A stretch of 64,000 nucleotides of DNA. Source: Clostridium homopropionicum DSM 5847 (GTDB taxonomy: Bacteria; Bacillota; Clostridia; Clostridiales; Clostridiaceae). The position numbers and the translations under genes are program-made. Below are positions 7,914 to 16,665 of the stretch, one piece after another. Numbering within the stretch: position 1 is the first letter of the stretch; every line of letters starts with the position of its first letter. The notes beneath the pieces were generated by a model. That model saw nothing but the letters and a program-made list of their open reading frames with translations. It searched no databases and was not told the DNA's origin. The DNA lies in assembly GCF_001263795.1 (NCBI RefSeq), contig NZ_LHUR01000010.1, positions 117,237 to 181,236 of the forward strand, in the 5' to 3' direction.

Positions 7914-10505
7914 TTAATATTTCTTATCTAGTTCTTTAGTAAAAGCTACTATTATAATCTGTATTATTATCATAGGTATTATTAATTTTAAATCCCATAT
8001 TATATTTGATAAATTTATCTGGTTATTCATATATATTAGAGCAAAAAATCCTGAAAATACAATAAAATTAATTATCAGAAAAATTGTAGACATTTTACTC
8101 TTTAAAAGCTTCTTTATCTCTACAAAATACATAGAAAATATTATAGGGCTAAGACTAATTAAAATAGAAGCATTCATTTCTCCTAAGGCTGTATTTTTAT
8201 TGATACCAAAGTATAAAGCTACTACCATCTCTATAATTACAGCTGCAATGTAAATAATCATACCTGTGGTATATTTTCCTAAAATATTCTTATCTATTTC
8301 TAACTTTTCATTTCTGTTGCCAATAATGTTATTATGTTCTGAAAATATTAATAATGAACTGAAGGCTAATATTATAAAATTAGTTAAAATAATTACATCT
8401 GATTTTATAGAATTATGACTCAAAGTATTAGCAAGAATAATAAACATCATCTCTATTATAGCAATTACTAAATTAAAAGTAATAATATGTTTTATACTAA
8501 GAACTGCTTTTCGGCCCTCATTCATTAAATTTAAAATTTTATTTAATCCTTTTTCATTTACATAAATATCGCTCAATTTTTTTGCCATGTTAGTACATTC
8601 TGTGCCAACAGCAATACCTAAATCCGCCATTTTAAAACTAGGTAAGTCAGTAAATCTATCACCAGTAACTATTGTTTTATAACCTAACCTTTTAAAACTT
8701 TCTACAATTTTTAATTTATTTTGTGAGGATATTCTAGAGTAGACTCCTACCCTTTCAACATATTTTTCTATTTCATCCTCCTCCATATTATCAAGCTCTA
8801 CACCAGAAAGCACCAAATCATTTTTATTTAGCACTTTAATTCTTTCCCCAAGAACAGTAGCAACTATTTTATTATCTTCGGTAATTATAACTGGCTTTAT
8901 AGCTAGAGCTTTACAATATCTAATGTATCCTTGAATGTTTTCATGAATTGGATTATAAAAGCCTATAAGTCCTACAAAAACAAGATTACTTTCAATGTTT
9001 TCATTTACACTAGGTTCATAACTAAAATTCCTGTATGCAAAAGCTATAGCATGTAGATAGTTCATTGAAAGCTTCAAATCTGCATTTTTAATTTCCTCAA
9101 TATCTTTTAAAGAAATTTCTACCTCTATGCCATTTCTCATTACATGAGTACATCTTTCAAGCAGCTTATCTACTGATCCTACTATACTGGCTCTATATTT
9201 ATCATCAATTTTATTCAAAGTAGTTCTTATTCTCTTATCTACATCATATGGTATTTGAAATACTCTTGGCTGTTCTAGATCTACTGCCTTCTTGTTAATA
9301 CCTAAATCCATACCTTGTTTTATTATTGCCTTTTCAATAAGAGTTCCTTTAGAAAATTCATCTTCACTATTAATTTTTGCGTCATTGCAAGCAAGTCCAA
9401 TTTTAATAATTCTATCAATGTTGTCCATATTTTCTTCTATATCAATAGAGTTTACTTCAAACAGCTTGCCATTTGTAAAAAAATTGTTTACATACATTTT
9501 TTCTTCAGTTAGAAAGCCTATCTTATCAAAAATCATTACGTCTATATCAGATAATAACTTCATAGTAGATAATCCTTCAAGCTGTATTCCTTCGTTGTGC
9601 TTAACCTTATTTATTATAAAGGAAATAAATCCAACAGATAACAAAATCTCAAGAGGGACGATTATAAAATAACTTAAAGATATTAACTTTAAGGTAGCTT
9701 GTATGCTATCTTTAACAGAATAACTGTAAGCAGAAAATAAAACCGCCCATAAGATAAAAAGCCTTGTTAGGGAATTTGCTATTTTGCTAATGCTTTCTTC
9801 TAAAACATTTACTGTTAAATTATCTTCAAGCAAGCTCTTAGTAATCATACCAATTTCAGTGTTATCTCCTACATTGATTACAATTCCTTTAGCATCACCT
9901 TCAATTATAAATGATGACTTGAATACAATATTTTTCATTTCACTTAAAGATATTTCTCTGTCTTCTATTTTAGTTTCATATTTATCAATTATCTCTTTGT
10001 CACCAGTAATAGCAGATTCCTTTACCTTTAAACAATTACATTCAATTAGTCTTATATCTGCTGGAACAATGTCCCCCTTTTCTAAATAAACTATATCTCC
10101 TACAACAATTTCATCAGTATTTAAAGTACTAGTTCTTTTGTTTCTTACAACTACAGCCTTTTTCGGAGTTATGCTTCTCAATTGATTTAGCTTTTCTTCT
10201 TTCCTATATTCCTTAAATGCATACAAAATTGAACAAAATATAATAATACTAAGTATTATTATAGAAATATTCAATTCTTTAAAGTAAAATAACCCGAGGC
10301 AAATTATAATTCCTACAATAGAATAAAATTTTAATAATTGTTTTATAAATATTCTGATAAAACCTTTATTATTTACTTCAATGGTTTTATTATCTCCAAA
10401 ATCTTTTCTTCGTTGTTCTACCATTTCATCTGAAAGACCATAAATTACATCACTATTTAATTCTTTTATAACCTCATTCCAGCTGAGATTGTAAAAAGTC
10501 TTCAT
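7914..10505 (-). CDS. Degenerate P-type ATPase (likely pseudoenzyme or altered transporter)
   Basis: An 863-residue protein with the full type II P-ATPase layout: N-terminal cation-ATPase domain, actuator domain, M3-M4, P and N domains, and C-terminal helices. The signature motifs are changed. The phosphorylation motif DKTGTLT reads DKIGFLT (Asp327 kept); TGES reads TGDK; the M4 PEGLP reads PLEIL; KGA of the nucleotide domain reads VGS; DPPR reads YNPI; and TGDGVNDAP reads TGDRFTDLP with both Asp kept. The frame is long and uninterrupted, with a good GAGGTATAA site, so it is not an obvious pseudogene. It lies between comEA and comEC and is bracketed by terminators. By comparison, the ATPase at 42779-45388 has every motif intact. 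The transported substrate, if any, cannot be named. Confidence 0.8.
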   Translation of the reverse strand: MKTFYNLSWNEVIKELNSDVIYGLSDEMVEQRRKDFGDNKTIEVNNKGFIRIFIKQLLKFYSIVGIIICLGLFYFKELNISIIILSIIIFCSILYAFKEYRKEEKLNQLRSITPKKAVVVRNKRTSTLNTDEIVVGDIVYLEKGDIVPADIRLIECNCLKVKESAITGDKEIIDKYETKIEDREISLSEMKNIVFKSSFIIEGDAKGIVINVGDNTEIGMITKSLLEDNLTVNVLEESISKIANSLTRLFILWAVLFSAYSYSVKDSIQATLKLISLSYFIIVPLEILLSVGFISFIINKVKHNEGIQLEGLSTMKLLSDIDVMIFDKIGFLTEEKMYVNNFFTNGKLFEVNSIDIEENMDNIDRIIKIGLACNDAKINSEDEFSKGTLIEKAIIKQGMDLGINKKAVDLEQPRVFQIPYDVDKRIRTTLNKIDDKYRASIVGSVDKLLERCTHVMRNGIEVEISLKDIEEIKNADLKLSMNYLHAIAFAYRNFSYEPSVNENIESNLVFVGLIGFYNPIHENIQGYIRYCKALAIKPVIITEDNKIVATVLGERIKVLNKNDLVLSGVELDNMEEDEIEKYVERVGVYSRISSQNKLKIVESFKRLGYKTIVTGDRFTDLPSFKMADLGIAVGTECTNMAKKLSDIYVNEKGLNKILNLMNEGRKAVLSIKHIITFNLVIAIIEMMFIILANTLSHNSIKSDVIILTNFIILAFSSLLIFSEHNNIIGNRNEKLEIDKNILGKYTTGMIIYIAAVIIEMVVALYFGINKNTALGEMNASILISLSPIIFSMYFVEIKKLLKSKMSTIFLIINFIVFSGFFALIYMNNQINLSNIIWDLKLIIPMIIIQIIIVAFTKELDKKY

Positions 10506-10598
10506 AATTTATACCTCATTCTCTAAGTACTTTAAAATTCTAAAAATATAATCGAAAAATTCAACAAATACTTTAATAAATCCTATATCAGATGTATA

Positions 10599-10633
10599 TA
10601 AAAAGCGAGCCTAAGTCTCTCTTTTAGGCTCAC
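10599..10633 (-). terminator. Terminator of the 79-residue protein gene
   Basis: Plus-strand 10605-10614 (GCGAGCCTAA) pairs with 10624-10633 (TTAGGCTCAC) with one G-U wobble; a U run follows on the minus strand. Confidence 0.9.
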
Positions 10634-10643
10634 TTCATATATC

Positions 10644-10883
10644 CTATTTATTTTTAAAATAATTAGATAAGAAATATTTTTTTTCTCCGTTATCATCTTC
10701 AATTAAATACATAACAACATTGTTAACTGATGGTTTTATTTCATATTGAGCTGGAACCTTTACACTTAGCAAATCATACTCTTTTCCTTTTGTCAAATTA
10801 ACTTTTACTCCTAATTCTTCTTGAGTATTATTCCAAAATATGACTTTTTTAATAGGCTTAATATTTTCTATTGTTTGTTCCAT
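10644..10883 (-). CDS. Small hypothetical protein, 79 residues
   Basis: I do not recognise this family. The product is soluble, without a signal or membrane segment; it starts MEQTIENIKPIKKVIFWNN and has a middle (GVKVNLTKGKEYDLLSVKVP, then YLIEDDNGEKKYFLSNYF) that looks like a small beta-strand domain. AGAAGGAG lies 9 nt before the ATG, and a good terminator follows at 10599-10633, so it is a real, probably monocistronic gene. It sits between comEA and the degenerate ATPase; no functional link can be drawn from position alone. Confidence 0.7.
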   Translation of the reverse strand: MEQTIENIKPIKKVIFWNNTQEELGVKVNLTKGKEYDLLSVKVPAQYEIKPSVNNVVMYLIEDDNGEKKYFLSNYFKNK

Positions 10884-10976
10884 CTTTATTACTCCTTCTC
10901 ATTAATTATTAAATGTTCATATAGTTAGCATAGATAGTATTATACCATTTTTGTATTATTAATTCAAAATATAATA

Positions 10977-11636
10977 TCATCTTACCTGTATTTTATCTCT
11001 AATCTTTTCCAAGGTTTTAGGACCAATTCTATCAATATTTGTTAATTCTTCTATAGATTTAAAACCTCCTTCACTTTCCCTGTAATCAATAATCTTTTGT
11101 GCTGTTACATCTCCGATGCCTGGAATACTATTCAATTCTTCCTTTGAAGCAGTATTTATATTTATCTTTCCTCCATCAGCTTTAGTATTTTCATTCCTTC
11201 TACTAATTGAATTATTTATACCTATGTTTTTTTCTTCATTTTTATTATATATGATTATACAATCCTCGTCCTTCAGCTTCATTGAGCTATTAACGCTCAT
11301 TACATCAGCTTCATCTGTAAAGCCTCCAGCTTTCTTTATCAAATCATTTACCCTACTATTATAGTCCATTATATATACATTAGGGTTTTTTACTTCCCCT
11401 TTTATTTCAACTATAATTTTTTTAAATTCATCTGAATTACTGTTTTCAGAATTACTATCATCTAATTTTCCAGAGACTTGAGCTGCTCTATTGTCCTTAT
11501 ATTGAATTTTATTCTCTAATAAAATCTCTTCTTCATTTGTTGATTTAGGTTGTGATAAAATATATCCTACTATTAAAAAGATACTACATCCTATTAGCAT
11601 TACCATGGAGCCAATAATTTTATCTCTTTTATCCAT
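10977..11636 (-). CDS. comEA: ComEA-type DNA-binding protein (competence)
   Basis: ComEA binds double-stranded DNA outside the membrane and hands it to ComEC. The 219-residue protein has an N-terminal membrane anchor (residues ~8-28), a polar linker, a SLBB domain (KIIVEIKGEVKNPNVYIMDY and on) and a C-terminal double helix-hairpin-helix (GKININTASKEELNSIPGIG, then IGPKTLEKIRDKI). The start is the ATG at 11636 with AGGAGGG upstream; a longer frame from 11675 has no ribosome site. It is transcribed divergently from the carboxypeptidase gene. Unlike Bacillus, comEC does not follow directly: the 79-residue gene and the degenerate ATPase lie between them. Confidence 0.92.
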   Translation of the reverse strand: MDKRDKIIGSMVMLIGCSIFLIVGYILSQPKSTNEEEILLENKIQYKDNRAAQVSGKLDDSNSENSNSDEFKKIIVEIKGEVKNPNVYIMDYNSRVNDLIKKAGGFTDEADVMSVNSSMKLKDEDCIIIYNKNEEKNIGINNSISRRNENTKADGGKININTASKEELNSIPGIGDVTAQKIIDYRESEGGFKSIEELTNIDRIGPKTLEKIRDKIQVR

Positions 11637-11792
11637 CGTATTCCCTCCTGGAAAAGTTAAATTTCTATTTGTCAATTAATTATTACCATTTATTCGAAAA
11701 ACATAACTAAACTTTAACTTTTATTCTCTTTACGCTTTGATATAATAAATATTTTCTGATATACTATTGCTATTAATAATAGGAGGTTGACA

Positions 11793-13043
11793 ATGCGTAA
11801 AATAGTGACTTTTATAATTATTTTTACTATTACTCTAGGAATTTTCTCCGAAATTGCTTTTGCTCAAAATTCAGTAAATAATATTTCTGCAGATGGTGTT
11901 ATACTTATGGATTACACTACTGGTGAAATAATTTACTCAAAAAATATAGATACTCCATACCCCCCAGCATCAACTACTAAGACTATGACTGCCCTATTAA
12001 CACTTGAAAAATGCAAGTTAGATGATGAAGTTGTGGTTGGTAAAAAACCTCCTTTTGTAGATGGAAGTAAAATATATCTTTATGAAGGAGAAAAGTTAAC
12101 CGTAAAAGATTTATTATATGCTCTTCTTCTTCAATCAGCTAATGACGCAGCAGAAGCTTTAGCAGAACATATTTCCGGATCTACTGATGAATTTGTTAAA
12201 TTAATGAACAGCCGTGCTAAAGAATTAGGAGCTTTAAACACAAATTTTGTGAATCCTCATGGATTGTATGATGAAAATCATAGAACAACTGCGCGAGATT
12301 TAGCATTAATTTTAAGAGAGCTTTCTAAACACCCAGAATATAAAGAAATAGCTACAACTAATATGTATTATATAAAACCAACAAATAAAAGCGACAAAGA
12401 GCGTCCTATATGGAATAAAAATAGATTAGTTCAAAAAAATTCCAAAAATTACTATGAAGGCTGTGAGGGAGGCAAAACAGGATATACCGTTCAATCGAAA
12501 CATTCTTACGTAGCTGTTGCCTCAAAAAATGGTCAAAAATTAATTGCAGTACTTCTTCATGATTCAAAATATACTTATTGGACAGATGTTAAAGTTCTAT
12601 TTGATTATGGATTTAACAATTTCACTTTGAATCATTTATATTTAAAGGGTGATTTAGTAGGTAATTATTCAGTGAAATCTGGAGTAGAAATACCTTTGCT
12701 GGCAGCAGAAGATTTTTATTATATTAAAGAAAAAAAATCAACCTCCATTCCTAAAGTAGATATTGAAAATAAAGATTTAAGCAAAACCTCTTTTCAAAGA
12801 GGGGATAACATACTAAATGGAAATGTAATGTTGGATGGTAAAAAAATTGGAGTTATTAAACTAGCCAGCGGTGAAAAATATTCAGCCATGAATTTTATAC
12901 CTACTTTATCTAAAAATTCCGATGGTAAGCAAAGTTCAATCGGGAAGACTTTTTTATACATATTTTCATTTGCAGCTTTCTCAGTTGTTTTATTGAGGAT
13001 TAGAAAACTTAGATTGCGAAAAAACTTCAAAAATAGGCACTAA
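11793..13043 (+). CDS. D-alanyl-D-alanine carboxypeptidase (PBP5/DacF family)
   Basis: Low-molecular-weight penicillin-binding protein that trims the terminal D-Ala from peptidoglycan stem peptides. The 416-residue protein has a signal peptide ending AFA near residue 24, the catalytic Ser60-x-x-Lys63 (PASTTKTM), the SAN triad (LQSANDAAEA), and KTG (GGKTGYT); the PBP5 C-terminal beta domain and a final membrane helix with basic tail follow. The ATG at 11793 has AGGAGG 6 nt upstream; the TTG two codons earlier overlaps that site. The sequence alone does not settle whether it is a vegetative DacA or a sporulation DacF/DacB type. A bidirectional terminator overlaps its stop. Confidence 0.93.
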   Translation: MRKIVTFIIIFTITLGIFSEIAFAQNSVNNISADGVILMDYTTGEIIYSKNIDTPYPPASTTKTMTALLTLEKCKLDDEVVVGKKPPFVDGSKIYLYEGEKLTVKDLLYALLLQSANDAAEALAEHISGSTDEFVKLMNSRAKELGALNTNFVNPHGLYDENHRTTARDLALILRELSKHPEYKEIATTNMYYIKPTNKSDKERPIWNKNRLVQKNSKNYYEGCEGGKTGYTVQSKHSYVAVASKNGQKLIAVLLHDSKYTYWTDVKVLFDYGFNNFTLNHLYLKGDLVGNYSVKSGVEIPLLAAEDFYYIKEKKSTSIPKVDIENKDLSKTSFQRGDNILNGNVMLDGKKIGVIKLASGEKYSAMNFIPTLSKNSDGKQSSIGKTFLYIFSFAAFSVVLLRIRKLRLRKNFKNRH

Positions 13044-13070
13044 AGTAATTTAACTTTAGTGCCTATTTTT
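13031..13070. terminator. Bidirectional terminator between the carboxypeptidase and rluD-type genes
   Basis: AAATAGGCACTAAAGT (13031-13046) pairs perfectly with ACTTTAGTGCCTATTT (13053-13068) across a 6-nt loop, with A runs before and T runs after, so it serves both convergent genes. The carboxypeptidase stop codon lies inside the left arm. Confidence 0.92.
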
Positions 13071-13075
13071 AAATT

Positions 13076-13990
13076 TTATTTTTTAAGTTTATCTATTAAA
13101 TCTCTCATATCCTTTGGGATATTACTCTCAAGTTTAATAATTTTATCAGTAGTAGGATGAGGAAATTCTAGTCTGTAAGCGTGAAGCGCTTGTCTTGTTA
13201 TATACTCCTTTTCTTCTTGACCATATAAGGCATCACCATATATCGGATGTCCAATACTGCTTAAGTGTACTCTAATTTGGTGGGTTCTTCCCGTAAGTAA
13301 AGTCAGTTTAACTAGATCAGCTTCCTTAAAACTTTCCACTACTTCATATTTAGTAATACTCCTCTGCCCTCTTTCATCAATTATTCTTTTAATTGTTCCC
13401 TCTCCTACTCTATATATAGGTTTATCAATAATTCCATTTTCCTCTTTTATATTTTCATGAACAATAGCTAGATAACTTTTAACGAATTCATCTTTAACCA
13501 TATCCCTAGATAAAGACATGTGACTATATGAATTTTTAGCAACTAATATTAAACCTGAAGTATCCATATCTAATCTATTTACTAATCTTACTATATTATT
13601 TGAACCCTTTTCTTGAAAATAATATAACAGTCCATTAGCAAGGGTTCCATTTAAATGTCTTTTAGTTGGATGTACAACCATACCATTTGGTTTGTCTACA
13701 ACTATAATATCTTCATCTTCATATATTATATTTAAATCAATTTTTTCTGGAATAATATCTTGATGCTCTTCCCTATTTATTTTAATATCAATAATGTCTC
13801 CAGCTTTTAATACATAAGATAAAGTAAGCTTTTGATGATTTACTCTAATTCTATCTTCCTTTACTGCTTTAGTTACAAATCTGCTAGACAACTGAGCTGT
13901 TATTTTTAAATATTCCTTTAGCTTAAATCCATTCTCTTTTTCACTTACTATAAATCTTAGGGTGTTATCTTTATTACTCAATTGCAGCAA
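13076..13990 (-). CDS. RluA-family pseudouridine synthase (RluD-like)
   Basis: Converts uridine to pseudouridine in rRNA or tRNA; RluD members act on 23S helix 69, but the target here cannot be fixed. The 304-residue protein has an N-terminal S4-like RNA-binding domain (FVTKAVKEDRIRVNHQ) and the catalytic domain with VNRLDMDTSGLIL (catalytic Asp), GRTHQIRVHLSSIGHPIYGD and LHAYRLEFPHP. The start appears to be TTG at 13990, inside the ridA 3' end (17-nt overlap), with GAGG just upstream; a second TTG three codons later is also possible. The overlap points to translational coupling with ridA. Confidence 0.92.
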   Translation of the reverse strand: MLQLSNKDNTLRFIVSEKENGFKLKEYLKITAQLSSRFVTKAVKEDRIRVNHQKLTLSYVLKAGDIIDIKINREEHQDIIPEKIDLNIIYEDEDIIVVDKPNGMVVHPTKRHLNGTLANGLLYYFQEKGSNNIVRLVNRLDMDTSGLILVAKNSYSHMSLSRDMVKDEFVKSYLAIVHENIKEENGIIDKPIYRVGEGTIKRIIDERGQRSITKYEVVESFKEADLVKLTLLTGRTHQIRVHLSSIGHPIYGDALYGQEEKEYITRQALHAYRLEFPHPTTDKIIKLESNIPKDMRDLIDKLKK

Positions 13991-14357
13991 CTACCTCAAT
14001 TTCTACCAATGCATCCTTTGGAAGTTTAGCTGCTTGAAAGCAGGATCTAGCTGGTTGTTCATTAGTGAAATACTTTCCATATATCTCATTTACCTTTTGA
14101 AAATCATTCATATCATTAAGCAAAATAGTTGTTTTGACAACATTTTCAAGGGTTGTCCCTGCCTCCTCCAATATAGCTTTAATATTCTCCATTACTCTTT
14201 CAGTTGCCATAGCTATATCATCATTAACAAGCTCTCCAGTGGCTGGATTAATTGGTATTTGTCCAGAGGTAAATAATAAATTCCCTATTATAACTCCTTG
14301 TGAATAAGGTCCTATTGCAGCTGGTGCATTTTTTGTATATACTATTTGCTTTCTCAT
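13974..14357 (-). CDS. ridA: RidA-family enamine/imine deaminase
   Basis: Hydrolyses reactive 2-aminoacrylate and related enamine/imine intermediates made by PLP enzymes, protecting metabolism from damage. The 127 residues match the compact RidA fold exactly. Motifs are IGPYSQG, LFTSGQIPINP, and PARSCFQAAKLPKDALVEIE, whose Arg binds the substrate carboxylate. AGGAGG precedes the ATG. It is followed by the overlapping pseudouridine synthase, and lies downstream of the LCP gene on the same strand. Confidence 0.95.
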   Translation of the reverse strand: MRKQIVYTKNAPAAIGPYSQGVIIGNLLFTSGQIPINPATGELVNDDIAMATERVMENIKAILEEAGTTLENVVKTTILLNDMNDFQKVNEIYGKYFTNEQPARSCFQAAKLPKDALVEIEVVAAIE

Positions 14358-14404
14358 ATCTCATCCTCCTATGAATTACTGTATATTAATTTTAATATTA
14401 ATGG

Positions 14405-15358
14405 CTAAAATACTCCAGTTTTATTACGAATTTTATCCATTATTTTTTTGTTATAATCTTCATCATAAATAAAATATGATATACCTTTAATGAATTTATC
14501 GTGTCCTTTTAGTGTCACCATTTCAATCTTTGATGCTTTTACAAAGCTAAATCCATATTTTATTATTTCATCAGGAGTCATATTTGTTTCACTATATTTA
14601 GGTAAAGTCATTAAGATACCTGGGATCTTCGGAATAATCCAAGGGCTTTTTACTTTATCTATAACTTCTGAAATGAAATAATGTTGGTTTTCTATCCTCC
14701 CTATATCTCCTTCTAATAAGCCTGTTCCATTGTTATTTTTTCTCCATCTAAAAAATTCTTCTGCTTTTTCTCCATCTAAATGGACAATTTCACCCTTTTT
14801 AAAATGTATATGTAAATCTTGTTCAAAGTCATCATAGTCCATATCATTATTTATTTTTACATCAACCCCTCCGATAGAATCTATGATTTTTCTGAAACCT
14901 TCATAATTTACTTTACCATAATAATTTATTTTAATGTCCAAAAGCTTTTCCACAGCTTCTATTGAGGAGCTGACTCCTCCTACTGCATGAGCAGCATTAA
15001 TCTTAGCATTTTTCCCATTTATTTTTATTAAGGTATCTCTAGGTATGGATATGACTTGAACTTCTTTTGTTTCTGCATTATAATGCATCAACATCATAGT
15101 GTCTGTCCTCTTAGGGTCTTTTTCGCTTTTAGATCCAGGAGTTCCTATATCTACTCCTAAAGCTAAAATATTTATACTCTGACTATTGTCACTTTCTTCT
15201 GCTTCAACACTATTTCTAACAGAATTATAATCATTTAATTCTGTATTTTTACTTAACTTAGAAAGTCCTTGGTAGAAATAAACTGAAGCTGCTATTACTA
15301 ATAGTAAAAGTATTATGAAAACCTTTATTATAACCCTAAAAGCTCTTCTTAATGTCAT
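14405..15358 (-). CDS. LCP-family (LytR-CpsA-Psr) cell-wall glycopolymer ligase
   Basis: LCP proteins attach teichoic acids or other glycopolymers to peptidoglycan outside the membrane. The 317-residue protein has one N-terminal membrane helix (residues ~8-28) and the LCP domain: ILALGVDIGT, KRTDTMMLMHYN, VISIPRDTLIKI, INAAHAVGG, FRKIIDSIGGVDV and FFRWRKNNNG, containing the conserved Arg and Asp residues that hold the polyprenyl pyrophosphate. It lies 11 bp after yqeK, as often seen in the nadD-yqeK-LCP cluster of clostridia; rsfS, often next, is not here. Confidence 0.92.
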   Translation of the reverse strand: MTLRRAFRVIIKVFIILLLLVIAASVYFYQGLSKLSKNTELNDYNSVRNSVEAEESDNSQSINILALGVDIGTPGSKSEKDPKRTDTMMLMHYNAETKEVQVISIPRDTLIKINGKNAKINAAHAVGGVSSSIEAVEKLLDIKINYYGKVNYEGFRKIIDSIGGVDVKINNDMDYDDFEQDLHIHFKKGEIVHLDGEKAEEFFRWRKNNNGTGLLEGDIGRIENQHYFISEVIDKVKSPWIIPKIPGILMTLPKYSETNMTPDEIIKYGFSFVKASKIEMVTLKGHDKFIKGISYFIYDEDYNKKIMDKIRNKTGVF

Positions 15359-15369
15359 ATTATACCCAC

Positions 15370-15939
15370 CTATCTATTACTAAGTATATAATTCCTAGCC
15401 TCTATAGTGTTTTTATGTAAAAGCTGACCTTTTTTTATTATGTACTTTATAGTGTTATCAAAACTCATAAGTAAGGCTTTGTCTATATTTCCAGAATACA
15501 CAAATTTTCTAACAGCTTCTAATTCTTGAAAGTTTCTTAGAGGCTCAATATAATCTGCTATGTATATTATCTTTTCTAAAATGCTCATATTTTTTCTTCC
15601 AATAGTATGGTATTCTATAGCATTTAAAATCTCCTTATCCTCTATTCCCATAACATTTTTTGCTACGTAGGCACCAACTGGTCCATGTAAAGTTTGTGGT
15701 ATCATAAATGATTCGTCATTAGTATTATAACCAGATTTTTTCATAATATTTATCATTTCATTACTACTCATATTTTTAGCACAATCATGAATAAGCCCTG
15801 CTATCCTTGCCTTATTAGAATCACAATGGTATATTTCAGCTAACTTTATTGCGGTATCCATTACACTAAGACTATGCTGCAATCTTGAATTTTTAAGATT
15901 TTTCTTTAAATATTCTATCATTCTACCTTCATCCCACAT
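15370..15939 (-). CDS. yqeK: HD-domain hydrolase YqeK (diadenosine tetraphosphate hydrolase)
   Basis: YqeK-family HD proteins cleave Ap4A symmetrically to two ADP. The 189-residue product carries the metal-binding HD residues: RLQHSLSVM (first His), GLIHDCAKNMS (His-Asp pair), LHGPVGAYVAK, EYHTIG and IADYIEPLR. GGGGGGAT precedes the ATG. It starts 22 bp after nadD and 11 bp before the LCP gene; nadD-yqeK pairing is a strong family context. Confidence 0.93.
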   Translation of the reverse strand: MWDEGRMIEYLKKNLKNSRLQHSLSVMDTAIKLAEIYHCDSNKARIAGLIHDCAKNMSSNEMINIMKKSGYNTNDESFMIPQTLHGPVGAYVAKNVMGIEDKEILNAIEYHTIGRKNMSILEKIIYIADYIEPLRNFQELEAVRKFVYSGNIDKALLMSFDNTIKYIIKKGQLLHKNTIEARNYILSNR

Positions 15940-15960
15940 TTTTATCCCCCCATTAAATTA

Positions 15961-16566
15961 CTACTTATATAGCTTCATTTCATTCAAAATATATTCTACT
16001 TTTTTAGGAACTAAGTAACTAATTTCCTTGGACTCTTTTATTTTATTTCTTATTTCTGTTGAAGATATATCAATTACAGGTATATCTAAATAAATTATTG
16101 AAGTTCCATATTCCTTTTCGATATTATTCTTTTGTTCAATCACCTTTTTCTTAAAGTAACCGCTTCTATTAAACACTACAAATTTGCATGATTTAAAAAT
16201 CCTGTCTATATTTTTCCAGGTCCTAATGTCCATTAGACAATCTGTTCCAGTAATAAAGTACCATTCAGTATCAGGTTCTAAAGCTTTATAATATTCTAAT
16301 GTTTCATAAGTATAGCTTAATCCTAACTTCTCAATTTCATAGCTACTTATAGTAAACTTATTCTCCTTATCTATTGCAGCCTTCACTAATTCAATCCTAA
16401 TTTTAGGGTCTGTTATAATCTTATTAGTTTTATGAGGGGGTTTCCCTGAAGGCATAAATATAATCATATCTAATTTTAATCTATATAATGCCTCATAGGC
16501 TATGTGCAAGTGTCCGTTATGTATAGGGTCAAAAGTACCTCCAAATATTCCCTTCCTTTTAATCAT
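15961..16566 (-). CDS. nadD: Nicotinate-nucleotide adenylyltransferase
   Basis: Joins nicotinate mononucleotide and ATP to make deamido-NAD in NAD biosynthesis; nadE at 39115-41022 performs the last step. The 201-residue protein shows the nucleotidyltransferase motif [12 protein letters not shown], then [10 protein letters not shown], the [11 protein letters not shown] segment and the C-terminal [13 protein letters not shown]-binding motif. In many Firmicutes the order is obg-yhbY-nadD-yqeK; here the germinant-receptor genes separate yhbY from nadD. Confidence 0.96.
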   Translation of the reverse strand: MIKRKGIFGGTFDPIHNGHLHIAYEALYRLKLDMIIFMPSGKPPHKTNKIITDPKIRIELVKAAIDKENKFTISSYEIEKLGLSYTYETLEYYKALEPDTEWYFITGTDCLMDIRTWKNIDRIFKSCKFVVFNRSGYFKKKVIEQKNNIEKEYGTSIIYLDIPVIDISSTEIRNKIKESKEISYLVPKKVEYILNEMKLYK

Positions 16567-16624
16567 AAAGCACCTATCCTTATAAATAATTTTAAAACAA
16601 TATTCTATTCCATGAAAAGTATAT

Positions 16625-16665
16625 CATAAAAAAATAAAAATAAAAGGCATTTTATTTGCCCTCTA
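16625..16665 (-). terminator. Probable terminator after the gerC-type gene
   Basis: On the minus strand GGCA and TGCC form a short G-C core extended by G-U and A-U pairs, with a long U-rich run after it (16643-16625). It is weaker than others in the window. Confidence 0.55.

Noticed and set aside
7914..10505. Calling the degenerate P-type ATPase a pseudogene
   Set aside because: There is no stop or frameshift in 863 codons, the start and ribosome site are good, and paired Asp residues of the catalytic core are preserved.
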